Origin: Prostheceraeus crozeri | Lineage: Eukaryota > Platyhelminthes > Polycladida > Euryleptidae | Length of the DNA stretch: 64,000 nt | NCBI GenBank assembly: GCA_907163375.1 | Contig: CAJQUW010009068.1 | Coordinates: 1 to 64,000, forward strand | Direction: 5' to 3' | Part shown: in pieces, positions 19,451 through 30,155 of the stretch | How the letters are laid out: every line of letters starts with the position of its first letter | Numbering within the stretch: position 1 is the first letter of the stretch | Made by a program: the position numbers and the translations under genes | Notes under the pieces: model-generated | Database searches by the model: none | Told to the model about the DNA's origin: nothing | The model's input: only the letters and a program-made list of their open reading frames with translations

Positions 19451-19867
19451 TTACAAATAATTCAAAATTTCCTCGGAAGTCACATTGTCCCATAAATTTT
19501 CACAACCACTGCAGTTGCATTTCAACTGCCTCAATCGTTCTTCTGCTGCGGCCAACACACCAAAGATGTAGTCCCATTCTATTTCATTCCGGGGTTGGGA
19601 TGATGGACTGTACCATCTCCGTATATCATGGAGAAGGTTAATGTCAGTTTCCGTTTTCACATCTTCCTGATTGTAGAGCAGATATTTCCATCGGACATAT
19701 ATCATTTCCAATTCCTCTTGCTCCATTAGAGATGGTAATTCCAACTTTGGAATGTCATCCAGCCTTCTCTGCTTATCCACCTTTGCCTTTTTCGGAGAGG
19801 GAGGGCAAGTTGGCATGATTGATGCAGACACTGGTGATTCATGCGAGAGAGTTGTTGGCGAATCCAT
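19451..19867 (-). CDS. unknown small gene D (Polinton-like element)
   Basis: About 138 residues from the ATG at 19,867 (the frame stays open further upstream, into sequence antisense to the polymerase). There is a Ser/Pro-rich N-terminus with PPSPKKAKVDKQRR (a possible nuclear localisation signal), a helical acidic middle (LMEQEELEMIYVRWKYLL), a tryptophan-containing DIRRWYS segment and a C-terminal KCNCSGCENLW Cys cluster. I do not recognise the family. It is divergently arranged with the DNA polymerase gene, the two starts lying against each other near 19.87-19.89 kb. Confidence 0.5.
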   Translation of the reverse strand: MDSPTTLSHESPVSASIMPTCPPSPKKAKVDKQRRLDDIPKLELPSLMEQEELEMIYVRWKYLLYNQEDVKTETDINLLHDIRRWYSPSSQPRNEIEWDYIFGVLAAAEERLRQLKCNCSGCENLWDNVTSEEILNYL

Positions 19868-22800
19868 GACTTTGAAATGTATGCCATCAACTTGATTTTT
19901 AGAAAGCGCGATCTCACCCGACACATCAGAAAACGTGTGTGTCAACCCGAACCATCATCAATTTCCCGAGGTGAGGATGATTCTATTCAACATGTCTCCT
20001 TTACTTGCGACTTTTGTTTCCAATCTTTTGAAACAGGTTTTCAATTATCTTCACATAGACTTCACCACACGCACACAAATGATAGTTATAGCAACAGCAC
20101 TTCCTCTATTCGACTAACTGAAGTATCGCTCAATAATGTAGTGAGAAATTATAATATGGAATCCTCAGAAACTTTTGCTGATTTTCCGGAGTGGTTCCAT
20201 CAAAATTCAACATTGATAGATGCGCTCTTTCATAATCTAGAGCAGTTTAGAATAAAAGCGCTCATCTACCTTAAAATAAAATATGTTAAAGTTGACTATC
20301 ATACTGGTGAAATAGTACAGAGGTACGAGTTTTACATATCCCTCTCCTGCTACAGAGGTAGTCGATAAAGAAGCTTGGTTAAATTTTCACATCCAAGCAC
20401 TAAAATGAAATATTGATTAATTTAACGAGCGCGATAGTGGTCTAATTTTTGATGGCATAGAATCTGCCAAGTTTAAAATTACTCTATTAGAAAATTACCG
20501 TGGACGAGGCTCTTTCAATCTTCCAAAAACGTTAACAGCTAAGAATGCAGTCATTTCTGTTGATTGTGAATCACAGTGTTTTAAGTATGCGGTATTATAT
20601 ATTCTCCACTATCATGATGTACAGAGCAACCGCTTCCGTAAAAGAAAATATCATGAATGGGAGAATGAATTGAAGTTTGATGACTGCAATAGCGAAGACA
20701 TGAAGTTTAAAGATTAAGAGAAATTTGAAAAATTAAATGAAATTGCAATAGTTGTTCACATCTGGCAAGAAGGGCTTAAGGGTGTGCGTTACAACAACCG
20801 TTCATCAACTTATGATCGGGTAGTCAATCTCCTGCTCATATATCAAAATAATAGTGAAAATTGGCATTACTGTGGTATTCCTAAAATGACTCGACTATAT
20901 TCCCACTTAACATCTAGAAGAGGAGAGTATTTCATATGTGACCGTTGTATGCGCACTTTCTGGTCAAAAGATAAATTTGAAACACATTATGAATGGTGTA
21001 AGCGAGGTAAACTGCAAATAGAATGCATGCCCAAAGATAGAGTTTTCATAGAGAGAAAGGTGATGAATTAAGTCCTCTTCGTGTCATCTATGCTGACATC
21101 GAATGCTATATGATGATAGCACCCATAAAGCGGCAGCCGTATCATGTTATGAGGTATGGCATGATTACTTCAAAAATGAAAATAATAAAATGCACGTCTG
21201 GAAAGGTGAGGATTGTACAAGTATACATACATAAATTCTTACAATTCTTCGAAAGCACTGTCAAATTTCAGCAAAAATATGATAGTGAACTCCAACGCAG
21301 ATCATTGAATATGTCAGCAGATGATCAAGTAAAATTTGAAAGGTGTAAAGTCTGTCCAAAATGTAATAAAACGTTTGATGAAGATAAAATCAAGAAAGTA
21401 CGCGACCATGATCACATCACTGGTAAATTTAGAAACGCGCTATGTACAAGATGTAGTTTTTCACTGAAACTGAAACGGCGTACTCTACCCGTTATTTTTC
21501 ATAACTTCTAAGGTTAAGACAGTCATATGATAATACAAGGGGGTTAGGAAAAATGAAAGAGTGGAAGTTAAGTGTGATAGCTGAAACGAGAGGAAAGTTC
21601 ATGGCCATGACAGCAAAAGTACCAGTTGACAAAACTAAAGAAAATAAGACAGTCTACTTTGAGATAAAATTTTTAGATTCCTATCAATTCATGGCCTCAT
21701 CACTAGCATCTCTAGTTCAAAATCTTAAGTCTCTTCCACTAACTCAAAATTTGAGGAAACAATATCCTAACTTGACAGATGAAGTCATCACACGCAAAGG
21801 AGTGTTTCCATATGCATACCTTGATAACATTTCTGAACTTAGTGAGACTTCTCTTCCATCAATAGACAAATTCAAAAATGATTTGTCTGGTGTAGAATGT
21901 AAGGTAGAAGATTACAATCATGCTCAAGTTGCATGGACAAAATTTGACTATCAAACGTTTAGCGATTATATGATCGCCTATCTAAAATTAGATGTATTTT
22001 TGCTGGCTGATGTATCTCAGGAGTTTCGACGAATGGCATTAGAAGAAGATAAATTAGATCCTATCCACTTTGTCAGTCTTCCAGCCATGTCATTCCAGTC
22101 TGCTTTTAAAATGACTGGAGAGACCATCCATCTTTTACAAGATCCAGGGATGCATAATTTATTTGAACGAGGAATTCGCGGTGGTCTCACATTTGTAAAT
22201 AGGCATCAAATAACATCAAAAACAGTAGATGATGATCAGATTCATCTTAAGTACTATGACCAGAATAATTTATATGGAAGTTCACTGTCCAAACCTCTAC
22301 CTCACTCAGAGTTTAGCTGGATGGATGATAGTGAAATTCAGCATTTCTCCAACCCTTCAAACATACTAGGTATTCCAGATGATGGTGAATGGGGGTACTA
22401 TTTTGAGATAGATCTTGTCTATCCAAATAGTATTAAAAATAAAACTGGATTTTCCACTTGCACCCGAATCAGACGAAGTGACTGAAGATATGTTTTCGGA
22501 CTTTATGAAACAATTTTATAAAGATTTAGAAAGGGAGCAGACAGCCCAAGTATAAGCCTTGCCGTAAACGTTTGCTTACTCAATGTGATAAAGAAAATTA
22601 TTTAGTCCATTTCTCTATCTTAAAATTTTATCTAGAAAAGGGGATGTTTTTAAAAACAGTTCACCGTATTATCAAATTTAGACTGAAAGTCTTTCTGAAC
22701 CTTATATTGATAGTAGCAGCGAGACACGTGCACTAGCCCAAAGTAATTTTGAAAAGGATTTTTTTAAATGTAAGAATAATAGTCTTTTTGGTAAGACGAT

Positions 22801-23280
22801 GGAGGACGTTAGAAAACGTATAAACTATAAACTTGTGAAGCATAATGATAAATTTCAAAAGTTAGCGATATCACCTCTCTTCATTGATAGGGATATTATA
22901 GATGATGAGTTGGTTGGTGTTAAAACGATAAAATCAGAAGTAGAGTTGTGCAAGCCCATCTACATTGGACCAGCTGTTGAAGCTGCGACATTCCCATAAC
23001 GACGTCTAAATGTTTCATGATTTTAAGATGTATTAGATTACTCCATTTTACTGTAATGCACAGTTAAACTCCATTTAACTGTATTAGTCCAGATTTTACT
23101 GTATTAGATTATTCCAAGCTTGAAATGTATCAACTCTTCTATAGAATATTAAAACCATGCCCTCTTATTAAAGACGTGCGTTTGCTGGGTGGTGATACTG
23201 ACAGTTTCTTTTTAAGTATCGCTGCTCAGAAAGAGTTAAATTTCAATGAAATAGGAAACTCTTTAGAAAAATATTTTATA

Positions 23281-25032
23281 CGTGGTGAGATCAAAAATGA
23301 TTTAGACTCGACCAGAAGGAATAATGCTACGACTTAGATATTTCACATTGGATGACTAATGGGTATATAGGTAACAAATATCGTATTGATAACTTTCATT
23401 GATATTTTTTTCTTTAGTATTTTTATCGATTTTAAATATTTAGTATTTTTTAGCATTTTAGTTGATTTTTCCATATATTTCCTTAACTTCCCTCTGAATA
23501 CATGCCACAAAAGTACAACAGCTAATCCACAGAATGTTAATTTCAAAAGTACACTTCTAATCCACAAAATGTTTATTTCAAAAGTAAATACATGTCATTT
23601 CTTCTCAATGTAACCCCTCTCATTCTCTACACACTTGCTCCACCTTTTAGGAAGTTCTCGAAAAGCCTCGTGGAAAAAGTCTCGACTTCTGAAATTGAAA
23701 AATTCCATCACAGCATCTTTCACATCCTCACTATTAACAAAACGCTCTCCCCTGAGATGATGCTTTAGACAGCGGAATAAGTAATAGTCACTTGGAGCTA
23801 AGTCGTGGCTGTATGGGGGATGAGGAAGCACATGAAAGTCTGAGTCTTCAATTGGAGTTGTAGTGGTCGCTGCAGTATGGATGGGCGCGTTGTCGTGTAG
23901 TAGATAAAGATTCTGGTTGCGGGGTTTTCGAACACTTTGACGTACTTTACGAAGTTGCTCACAGTAGTACTCGGCATTCAGTCGCTGATGTCGGTCGGCG
24001 AAATCCATATGAACAATGCCGCAGCTGTTCCAGAAGAGTGTCAGCATCAAGCATCTTCGATGGTTGGTCCCACTGCGCAGTTTCCGAGTTGCTGACTCAC
24101 CAGGAAGTTTGAATTCATTGGAAGGCCGTCGATCCTCAGGCAAGTACAGTGATAACGGTGTCTCGTCCTCCGTAATGATGTTGCTTAGGAAGGCATCACC
24201 CAAACTCTGATGATCGATCAATTGATTGCAGCACTGAAGGCGACGGTCGCACATCTCAGAAGTTAGAAAGTAGGGAACAAATCTTGAACACAGTTTCCTG
24301 ATGCCCATTTCGGAAAGAAGATTTACAACGCTACCGAAAGACACGTTCAGTTTTTCTGCAAGCTCTTTCTTAGCGATTCGCCGATCTTCATACACAATCC
24401 TCTTCACCTTGTCTTGGTGGTCATCCCCGATCTCAATAGGTCTTCCTGTGGACTTGCGATCCGTTGCATCCAGCCTTCCAGATTGAAACTCTTTGATCCA
24501 GTTATAGACGGTGGCTCTACATGGTGCCTCATCACCATATGCAGCAGAAAGTTCGGATATTATGGATTGGTTATCGTAATGACAGAGAAAAAGAAACCGA
24601 ATAACACTTCGATACTCAACCGCTGGAAGCATTGTCTTGAAATGAATGCAAATCTTGTCTTTCTGTGGAATGCGACTGACCTTTGAACACAACTCACACT
24701 CGGTATCGCTCGTGATTGTTATAACAATCAAAACAACTGAATACGTTGATGAATGCAACTCAGACCCTATTGAAGCTTATGCAAGTCATGTTCGAAGTAA
24801 ATATATCGGTCAAAATACTTTCAAGAAAAGAAATGTATGGAAAAAATCAAGTAAAATGCTGAAAAGTGCTAATTATTTAAAATCGATAAAAATACTAAAG
24901 AAAAAAATATCAATGAAAGTTATCAATGCGATATTTGTTACCTACATACCCATTAGTCATCCAATGTGAAATATCTAAGTTGTAGCATTATTCCTTCTGG
25001 TCGAGTCTAAATCATTTTTTGATCTCACCACG
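23281..25032. mobile_element. mariner-family transposon with about 200-bp inverted ends
   Basis: Left arm 23,281-23,482 and right arm 24,830-25,032 are inverted copies with roughly a dozen differences. The outermost bases are CGTGGTGAGATC. The transposase gene lies between them on the minus strand. Mariners normally have terminal repeats near 28 bp, so arms of this length are unusual. Polymerase sequence of the Polinton-like element resumes directly after the right arm, so this is an insertion. No TA duplication is obvious at the outer ends. Confidence 0.75.
23595..24632 (-). CDS. mariner transposase, full length open
   Basis: 345 residues from the ATG at 24,632, the usual mariner length. 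The N-terminal helix-turn-helix region includes YRSVIRFLFL and CRATVYNWIKEFQSGR (HTH1), then KELAEKLNVSFGSVVNLL (HTH2). The catalytic core has ITEDETP (first Asp), YLLHDNAPIHTA (second Asp) and HDLAPSDYYLF (third Asp): the DD34D signature. A mariner linker-like stretch (KLPGESATRKLRS) is changed from the usual WVPHEL region. The frame is open with no stop, so it may be a young copy, though only about 38 nt of open leader precedes the ATG. It encodes a cut-and-paste transposase acting on TA targets. Confidence 0.88.
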   Translation of the reverse strand: MLPAVEYRSVIRFLFLCHYDNQSIISELSAAYGDEAPCRATVYNWIKEFQSGRLDATDRKSTGRPIEIGDDHQDKVKRIVYEDRRIAKKELAEKLNVSFGSVVNLLSEMGIRKLCSRFVPYFLTSEMCDRRLQCCNQLIDHQSLGDAFLSNIITEDETPLSLYLPEDRRPSNEFKLPGESATRKLRSGTNHRRCLMLTLFWNSCGIVHMDFADRHQRLNAEYYCEQLRKVRQSVRKPRNQNLYLLHDNAPIHTAATTTTPIEDSDFHVLPHPPYSHDLAPSDYYLFRCLKHHLRGERFVNSEDVKDAVMEFFNFRSRDFFHEAFRELPKRWSKCVENERGYIEKK

Positions 25033-25474
25033 CACGTCAAATTATCCTACGGATCACCCACTATAATCTACTAAAAATAAAGCAAAATTAGGATGCTTGA
25101 AAGATGAAAGGGCAGGAAAGGAAATTTAAGGAATTCTTCTTCGTCCTAAAATGCAGTCTATGAAACCAAAAGACTCCAGTGACAGTATTAAGCGCACAAA
25201 AGGCATATCTAAATCGATTGTTGTAAATATGAAACATAGGGTCTATAGGAAGGCCTATAAAAATAAGTGTGTAACGTTTGTCAGCATGACCATCTTAAAA
25301 TCAAAGACACGTGAGGTAAAAACTCATACATTTAGGAAGCGAGCACTTTCAGCGTGGGAGGATAAGAGGTGTTGGATAGGACATAAGATATCTCTTCCAT
25401 ATGGACATCCTGACACAAACATATCACCACCCAAAAGAATTAAACTCACACTACCACATTCAGGAGATGTGTAA

Positions 25475-25890
25475 ATAGATTCATTCTCAAATCAGTATTT
25501 TGATGATGTTTTTTGTTGATATTCATTGTTTCTTTATGTATCGCTTTAGATTGCACTTCCTTGTGAATATATGCCTACAGTCAGTTCATTCCCACTATAT
25601 CTGTGAAAAGACTTTCCCACTTTGTCAGCGCTTCTTCAAAACACTTTTTCATACATATCTTTTTATTTCAATAAAATTTTACAATGAATTTACTTTGTTT
25701 TACGAAACACTTAAGTTATGAGAGATTTAGTAACTTTCACATGGATGCACTCATGTAACCCACTTGCAATTTTGAGAGAAATAGACGGGATAGTTTGTTT
25801 AATAACATGATGGTAGAAAATAGGTTTAAACATCTTTTCAACGATTCCATAGGAAGTGTCTTTATCATGAATGAAATTGACATGAATGTC
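25475..25890. other. no gene; polymerase 3' end and polyadenylation signal
   Basis: The gap between the polymerase end and the BEL/Pao fragment. A plus-strand AATAAA lies near 25,670 and could end the polymerase transcript. Open frames here on both strands have no recognisable motif. Confidence 0.45.
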
Positions 25891-28800
25891 ACACACCATC
25901 ATGAAGATAAATACATGTTGCGTAAGCTTGCTTGCTTGCATCACAGAAAACATGCAAAGCCATATTTGAAATAGCATGACCACAGTGAAAATAACCTCGT
26001 GCAATGGAGATTATGTTACAGTCAGAAAAGGATGCGACAAGTTTCAGAAATTCTTCTTTGTCTTTTGGTAAAATTGAATCATACCATCCATAGCCCTTTA
26101 GCCACAATGACTTCATGAAAAGCTTCAATGACACTACAACAGGAGATACAAGTCCAAAGGGATCAAAAATTTTCGCAGTGTATGATAGTATCATTCGTTT
26201 GCTGAGATTTGTATTGTGGAATATAAACTCAGGAATCGACACTTCAAGCTCATCGGTGTCCAACCTCCAAGGAATTCCCAAAACTTTTGTGCTTCCAGTA
26301 TGCTTCATTTCAATGCCATGTTCTTGTTAAATCCTTTAAGCAAGTTCTTTTGAGCTAGTATGCCATTTTGTCAGATTCATGCAAGCATCTTTCACTATAA
26401 TTGAAGCTTTAGTGATCTCGGACATACACTCATCCACAGATGAAGATCCTGCAATGAGATCATCGACGTAAAAGCTTCTTGACATTTTCTCTGAAATATT
26501 GTTTTTGTAATTGAGCAAATGATGTCGAATTGTAGCATTCAGTAAGAATGGGGCACATGTGATGACAAAGCAAACTCGCTTGAATCGATAAACATCTTCA
26601 TCCCATAAAAATCGCAGGTAATCACGTTCGCTTTCTTTCAGTGATAGCTGGAGAAATGCCTTTGTGATATCTCAAGTGTATGGCAAAGAAGCGAAAGCGA
26701 AGTAAGAGCTCGATTAAATGTGGCAACAGTGAAGGACCAGCATCCAGCAGCTCATTCAACGACACATTGTTTCTGTCTTTAACACTGCCATCAAAAACAG
26801 GCCTCACTTTCGTGGTTTCATTGTTCTCTTTTATAACAGCATGATGAGGAAGGTAAAATACATTATCATTTCTCTTGACTTCTACTTTAGACAAATTTTC
26901 GATTATATCCAATTCCTTGTATTCTTTGAAAACTTTATTATACTCATTTTTCAAAATAGGATTTTTCTCTAGTCTTCTGTTTAGACATTTCATTCTCTGA
27001 TTCGCAATGTCAAAATTTGAATCAAGCATCTTCTCCGTATTTTTCCATAGCAATGGCACCTTATATCTACCATCTTTCTCTCGTTCAATGTCTTTTGAGA
27101 ATGCGTTTAAGCAAGGAAATATTTCATCATCATGGTTGATGTTCACAGTTTCTAATTCCCAGAACTTTGAAATGTCAACAGTAAACAAGGCCTTTGTAGT
27201 CGCAACTGAGGTACGCATCCGTTCTCTTTTTGAAATTGGACCCTGAAGCACCCATCCGAATTTGGTTTTACAAGCAACAAGACCGTACGAAGTAGGAAAC
27301 GAACTAGAAGACATGATTTCCCACAATTGATCCAAACCAAGAATGATGCCAACTGATGTTTGCACAGCACTTGTCGAATTCTGGATGCAATGAGCTTGAA
27401 CAAATCCTCTGTCCTCCATTTTCCTTATCCATGGACCATTTGTAATCATCTCCAAAGGAGCCATAATCAAGAAGTTGAAAGCAGATTGAATGTTTTCATA
27501 TTCATTCACTTGGGAGCGAATGGTGACTTTAACAACATCAAGGCTACAGCTACTTGAAATTTCATCAAAGCTTTCAATTTGCAATCTTTCAGAGCCGATC
27601 TGTTCTGCCTTTATAGAATTTGCCAATCTTGTGCGAATATACGAACGTTGGCTTCCACCGTCAATCAAAATTCTCGCCTGACAAGGTCGTTTCGAGTTTC
27701 CTTCAACAATAACTGAAGCAGTCATCAGTAAAACGTTTGGAGACACACAACTTGACATAGAGGTAAAAGCTGTGGTTACTGCACTAGACGACACGTCAGT
27801 CAATGCATTGCTTGATTCATCAGGACTATCACACAGAAGTTTGTGACCACATAGTCCAAAGAGAAAACAAACATTGGCCACAATTGCTGCCAACAAAGCA
27901 ATCTTTGGAAATGTCCCCACGCTTCAAGCACAAATAGTATGCATTGGAGTTTTTCACAGATTCTCGTCTTTGCCTTGGCGTCATCAGGCAAACCTTTTCG
28001 CAATTATCAGGTCTGTGCAAAAAGGAGCAAAACATGCATCTTACCCTGTAGCTTTGATCATTGGAGCTATATAAGCTTGTTGCTGAATTTCTTTTCTTCG
28101 AAAATGAAGCTTTTGGCTTAAAAGTTCTTTTGCTATCATCGAGATGATCATTTGAAGTCAAGCAGCGATTGTGAGCAAGAAGATACTGCTCTGCTAACTT
28201 TGTAATTTCGTCCAAATTGGCAGGTGAACTTTCCTTCAAGAATGTTGCCAAATCAACAGGACATGAAGAGATGAATTGCTTCTGTGTGATCACAAACAGC
28301 CTCAAATTCTTTTTTAGTATTCGAGAGTTCAATCCATCTATTCAGATAATTACGAAGGCGAGTGATGTATTGTTCGGGACTCTCTCTTTGTTCAGGCTTG
28401 AATCGTCGTCTGAATCCTGTCTCTGTCAATTCGTATCGCTTGAGGAGTGCTTCTTTCAATTGATCATAATTATTAGCTACTGACTCAGATAAGCGAGAAT
28501 ATACATCCATAAGCTCTACCAGCCGGCAGCACACTCAAAGACGTTGGCCATTTCTGTCCCAATTGTTGCACTTAGCAAATCGTTCAGTTCGATTTACGTA
28601 GCTATCGAGATCATCCTAATAATCAATGAATGTAGGCAATTTAGGGCAGTTGTTATTTGACATGGCAGCATTAGAGGCACTGCTGTTGGAATTTGATTCA
28701 CTTGCGCCAACCAGTTCCAGTTCCAACCTTTTCATCTCCAATTCATGATTTCGCTCCCGCTTACGCTCCTCTCGTTCTCGCTCACGCTCTTCACGTTCCT

Positions 28801-28930
28801 GAACACGCCTTTCCCTCTCACTGCTCTGCTGTTCACTAATGAACACTCGCAGTTCATCTCCTTCGAGTCCTAATCATGTCCCACTTTCAAACAGTTTGTC
28901 CATATCTCTGCTTGCAGGTAGTTTGCAAAA
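25890..28930 (-). pseudogene. BEL/Pao gag-pol remains
   Basis: Gag (about 28,930 to 27,850) has an Arg/Glu-rich coiled-coil start, KLPTFIDY, and a helical ESPEQYITRLRNYLNRW segment, then a Cys/His knuckle region (RCMFCSFLHRPDNCEK). Protease: ARILIDGGSQRSYI, with the DGGS variant of the D-T/S-G site typical of BEL. Then come LDQLWEIMSS and YLPHHAVIKENNETTKVRPVFDGS, the start of the BEL reverse transcriptase with the HHAV and KVRPVFD motifs, then the YVDDL active-site region (SRSFYVDDLIAG, near 26.48 kb) and LHVFCDASKQAYAT at the RNase H start. It is broken by several changes. Confidence 0.88.
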
Positions 28931-28940
28931 TTCCCCAAAT

Positions 28941-28956
28941 CCTGGTCACGGCACCA
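28941..28956 (-). other. tRNA primer binding site of the BEL/Pao element
   Basis: On the minus strand TGGTGCCGTGACCAGG starts directly after the LTR. This is the form of primer binding site common in BEL elements and fixes the inner LTR boundary near 28,957-28,960. Confidence 0.75.
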
Positions 28957-29480
28957 ATTTATATTGAAAATAGTGAGTCGAATAAAAACTTCCAGATTAT
29001 CAATACATTGCGTTGTGTACTAATTTCCATATATTCGGGCCTACAATGCATGAAATCGTACAAATTTCAAAAATTGATTTTGACCATAGATACACGCATC
29101 TGACAGCAGGAAAGATAACATAGCATTCCGCCTGCAAGCATACACACATCAAACATCTAAGTCATGTAACATCATAGAAATAACAAAGTGTGAATACCAT
29201 AGCATTTAAAATCGGCCTACAGTTCATTTCCAACATAGCGCCTGAACACCATCTTGTCCTGCATGTGCAGTAGATGTGGTCTGAAAATAAAAGAGATGCT
29301 ATTAAGTTAACACTCAAGGGAGGAGAGGGAGGAAAGTCTCGACTCACCATTTCAGTTGGATAATGTGATAGTTGAGCTGAGAGAATGTGCGTCCGTCACT
29401 TGTGCGACTCAAAGATAGATTGATTGTTGATCTGTAAACCTCATTATTTATAGAGAAATGCTGGATTCTCATTGGACGAC
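28957..29480 (-). repeat. BEL/Pao 5' LTR
   Basis: The region between the primer binding site and the inverted Polinton-like end. A minus-strand TATAAA-type box lies near 29,450, a plausible donor near 29,345 and acceptor near 29,285. The outer boundary is not resolved because the 3' LTR is missing and no partner is available to compare. Confidence 0.55.
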
Positions 29481-29499
29481 GATCCTCATTGGCAATGAC

Positions 29500-29991
29500 A
29501 TCAAGCTGATTCCCAATCTTGTCTCAGTTTTCTCGTCTGATGCTTTGTTCGCTCGCTAGAGCTCAAAGCACAAAATTCAACCTTCGTCACTTTTCCAACA
29601 TGGTCAAAAATCTTGAAGTCACTCTCAAGTCTAAACGAAGGGAGGTATGGTCAAACAGAGCTTTCCAATGAATTTGTCTCATTCTTAGCTTTCAAACGAG
29701 CTATTGCACGACTTTCTACGATCTCTAGAACCAAAGTTGGAAGTCTCTCTGCCTAGGGGGTTCAGCACTTTTTCTCTCAAAATCCATTGGAAACAATGTT
29801 CCTAGACCTAAAATTGGCCAAAAAGCCCAAATCCGCGGTCCATCTTGACGTCCGAGGCCTTCTTTCGCCGATAGAGACCAAAACCATCCAGGACGGCCGA
29901 CCACGACCAACCCGGACGGCCGACCCAGACTACCACTCACTCATGCTCACGAGGGGGGCGCTGTGCGCATATGGGAGGATTCCTTACTACT
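29500..29991 (-). repeat. right inverted end of the Polinton-like element
   Basis: Reading leftward from 29,991, the sequence starts AGTAGTAAG, then repeats the order of the left end: atcctcccat-gcgcacagcgc, ggccgtcc motifs, then the cgagcaatagctcg-type block of the tandem units. It has only one unit against two or more on the left. Confidence 0.65.
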
Positions 29992-30151
29992 ACCGTAAAT
30001 TTGTCTTGTGGATACAAGGTGGAGTTGTGGAAGAATCTAACTGTTACCGCAATCGAAAGGAGACAGGGACTGCCGGCGAAGTGCCCTGTTCATGAGTGTG
30101 ACCACGATTTCAGTGGCAATGTGACATTCCTCGAATGGGCTGAGGATTTGT
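29992..30151 (+). other. possible host exon, interrupted by piggyBac
   Basis: The plus frame is open from the Polinton-like right end to the piggyBac target (about 53 residues). It contains CGYKVELWKNLTVTAIERR and a Cys/His-rich CPVHECDHDF followed by LEWAEDLF. On the other side of the piggyBac the same frame stays open for a few codons and reaches a GTACGTAA donor-like site (about 32,413). Higher GC and coding-like composition suggest an exon of a host gene, but I do not recognise it. It could also be another mobile-element relic. Confidence 0.35.
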
Positions 30152-30155
30152 TTAA

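Larger units (their letters stand above)
19890..25474 (+). pseudogene. DNA polymerase type B (second element, Polinton-type), broken and interrupted
   Basis: N-terminal C2H2-like fingers (RDLTRHIRK; TCDFCFQSF with following His residues) near 19.9-20.1 kb are followed by the LPKTLTAKNAVISV and GVRYNNRS patterns (20.5-20.8 kb). Then a further finger (FICDRCMRTFWSKDKFETH, 20.9 kb), the exonuclease core near 21.1 kb, an HDHITGKFRNALC finger (21.4 kb), YMIAYLKLDVFLLADV (22.0 kb, exonuclease III part), a YYDQNNLYGS motif A (22.25 kb), FFKCKNNSLFGKTMEDVR motif B (22.75 kb), LLGGDTDSFFL motif C (23.2 kb) and a basic C-terminus (25.1-25.4 kb). Protein-primed replication of the element is the family role. 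A mariner (23,281-25,032) sits in the 3' part. It is broken by about ten further changes. Confidence 0.85.
25890..29480 (-). mobile_element. BEL/Pao LTR retrotransposon, 3'-truncated fossil
   Basis: Minus-strand element within the Polinton-like element. From 5' to 3' (right to left): LTR to about 28,960, primer binding site, gag, protease, reverse transcriptase, start of RNase H. The rest of RNase H, integrase and the 3' LTR are absent. It is broken by several changes in addition to the truncation, so it is an old dead copy. Confidence 0.85.
13926..29991. mobile_element. Polinton-like element remains bounded by inverted ends, fossil
   Basis: Left end 13,926 and right end 29,991 are inverted copies. 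Read inward, both begin AGTAGTAAG and share 31 of the first 34 bases (through the gcgcacagcgc word), then a further homologous GC-rich stretch (ggccgtcc...ggccgtcctgg). Polintons have inverted ends beginning with short 1-3-bp tandem repeats, and 16 kb is a normal size, here inflated by inserted LINE, mariner and BEL/Pao pieces. Between the ends lie a Polinton-type DNA polymerase, two small unknown genes with histone-like 3' stem-loops and two minus-strand Cys-motif genes. I see no integrase, protease or capsid gene. I could not confirm a 6-bp target duplication. The ends have diverged, so the element is old or is a mosaic of two. It is broken in many places. Confidence 0.6.
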
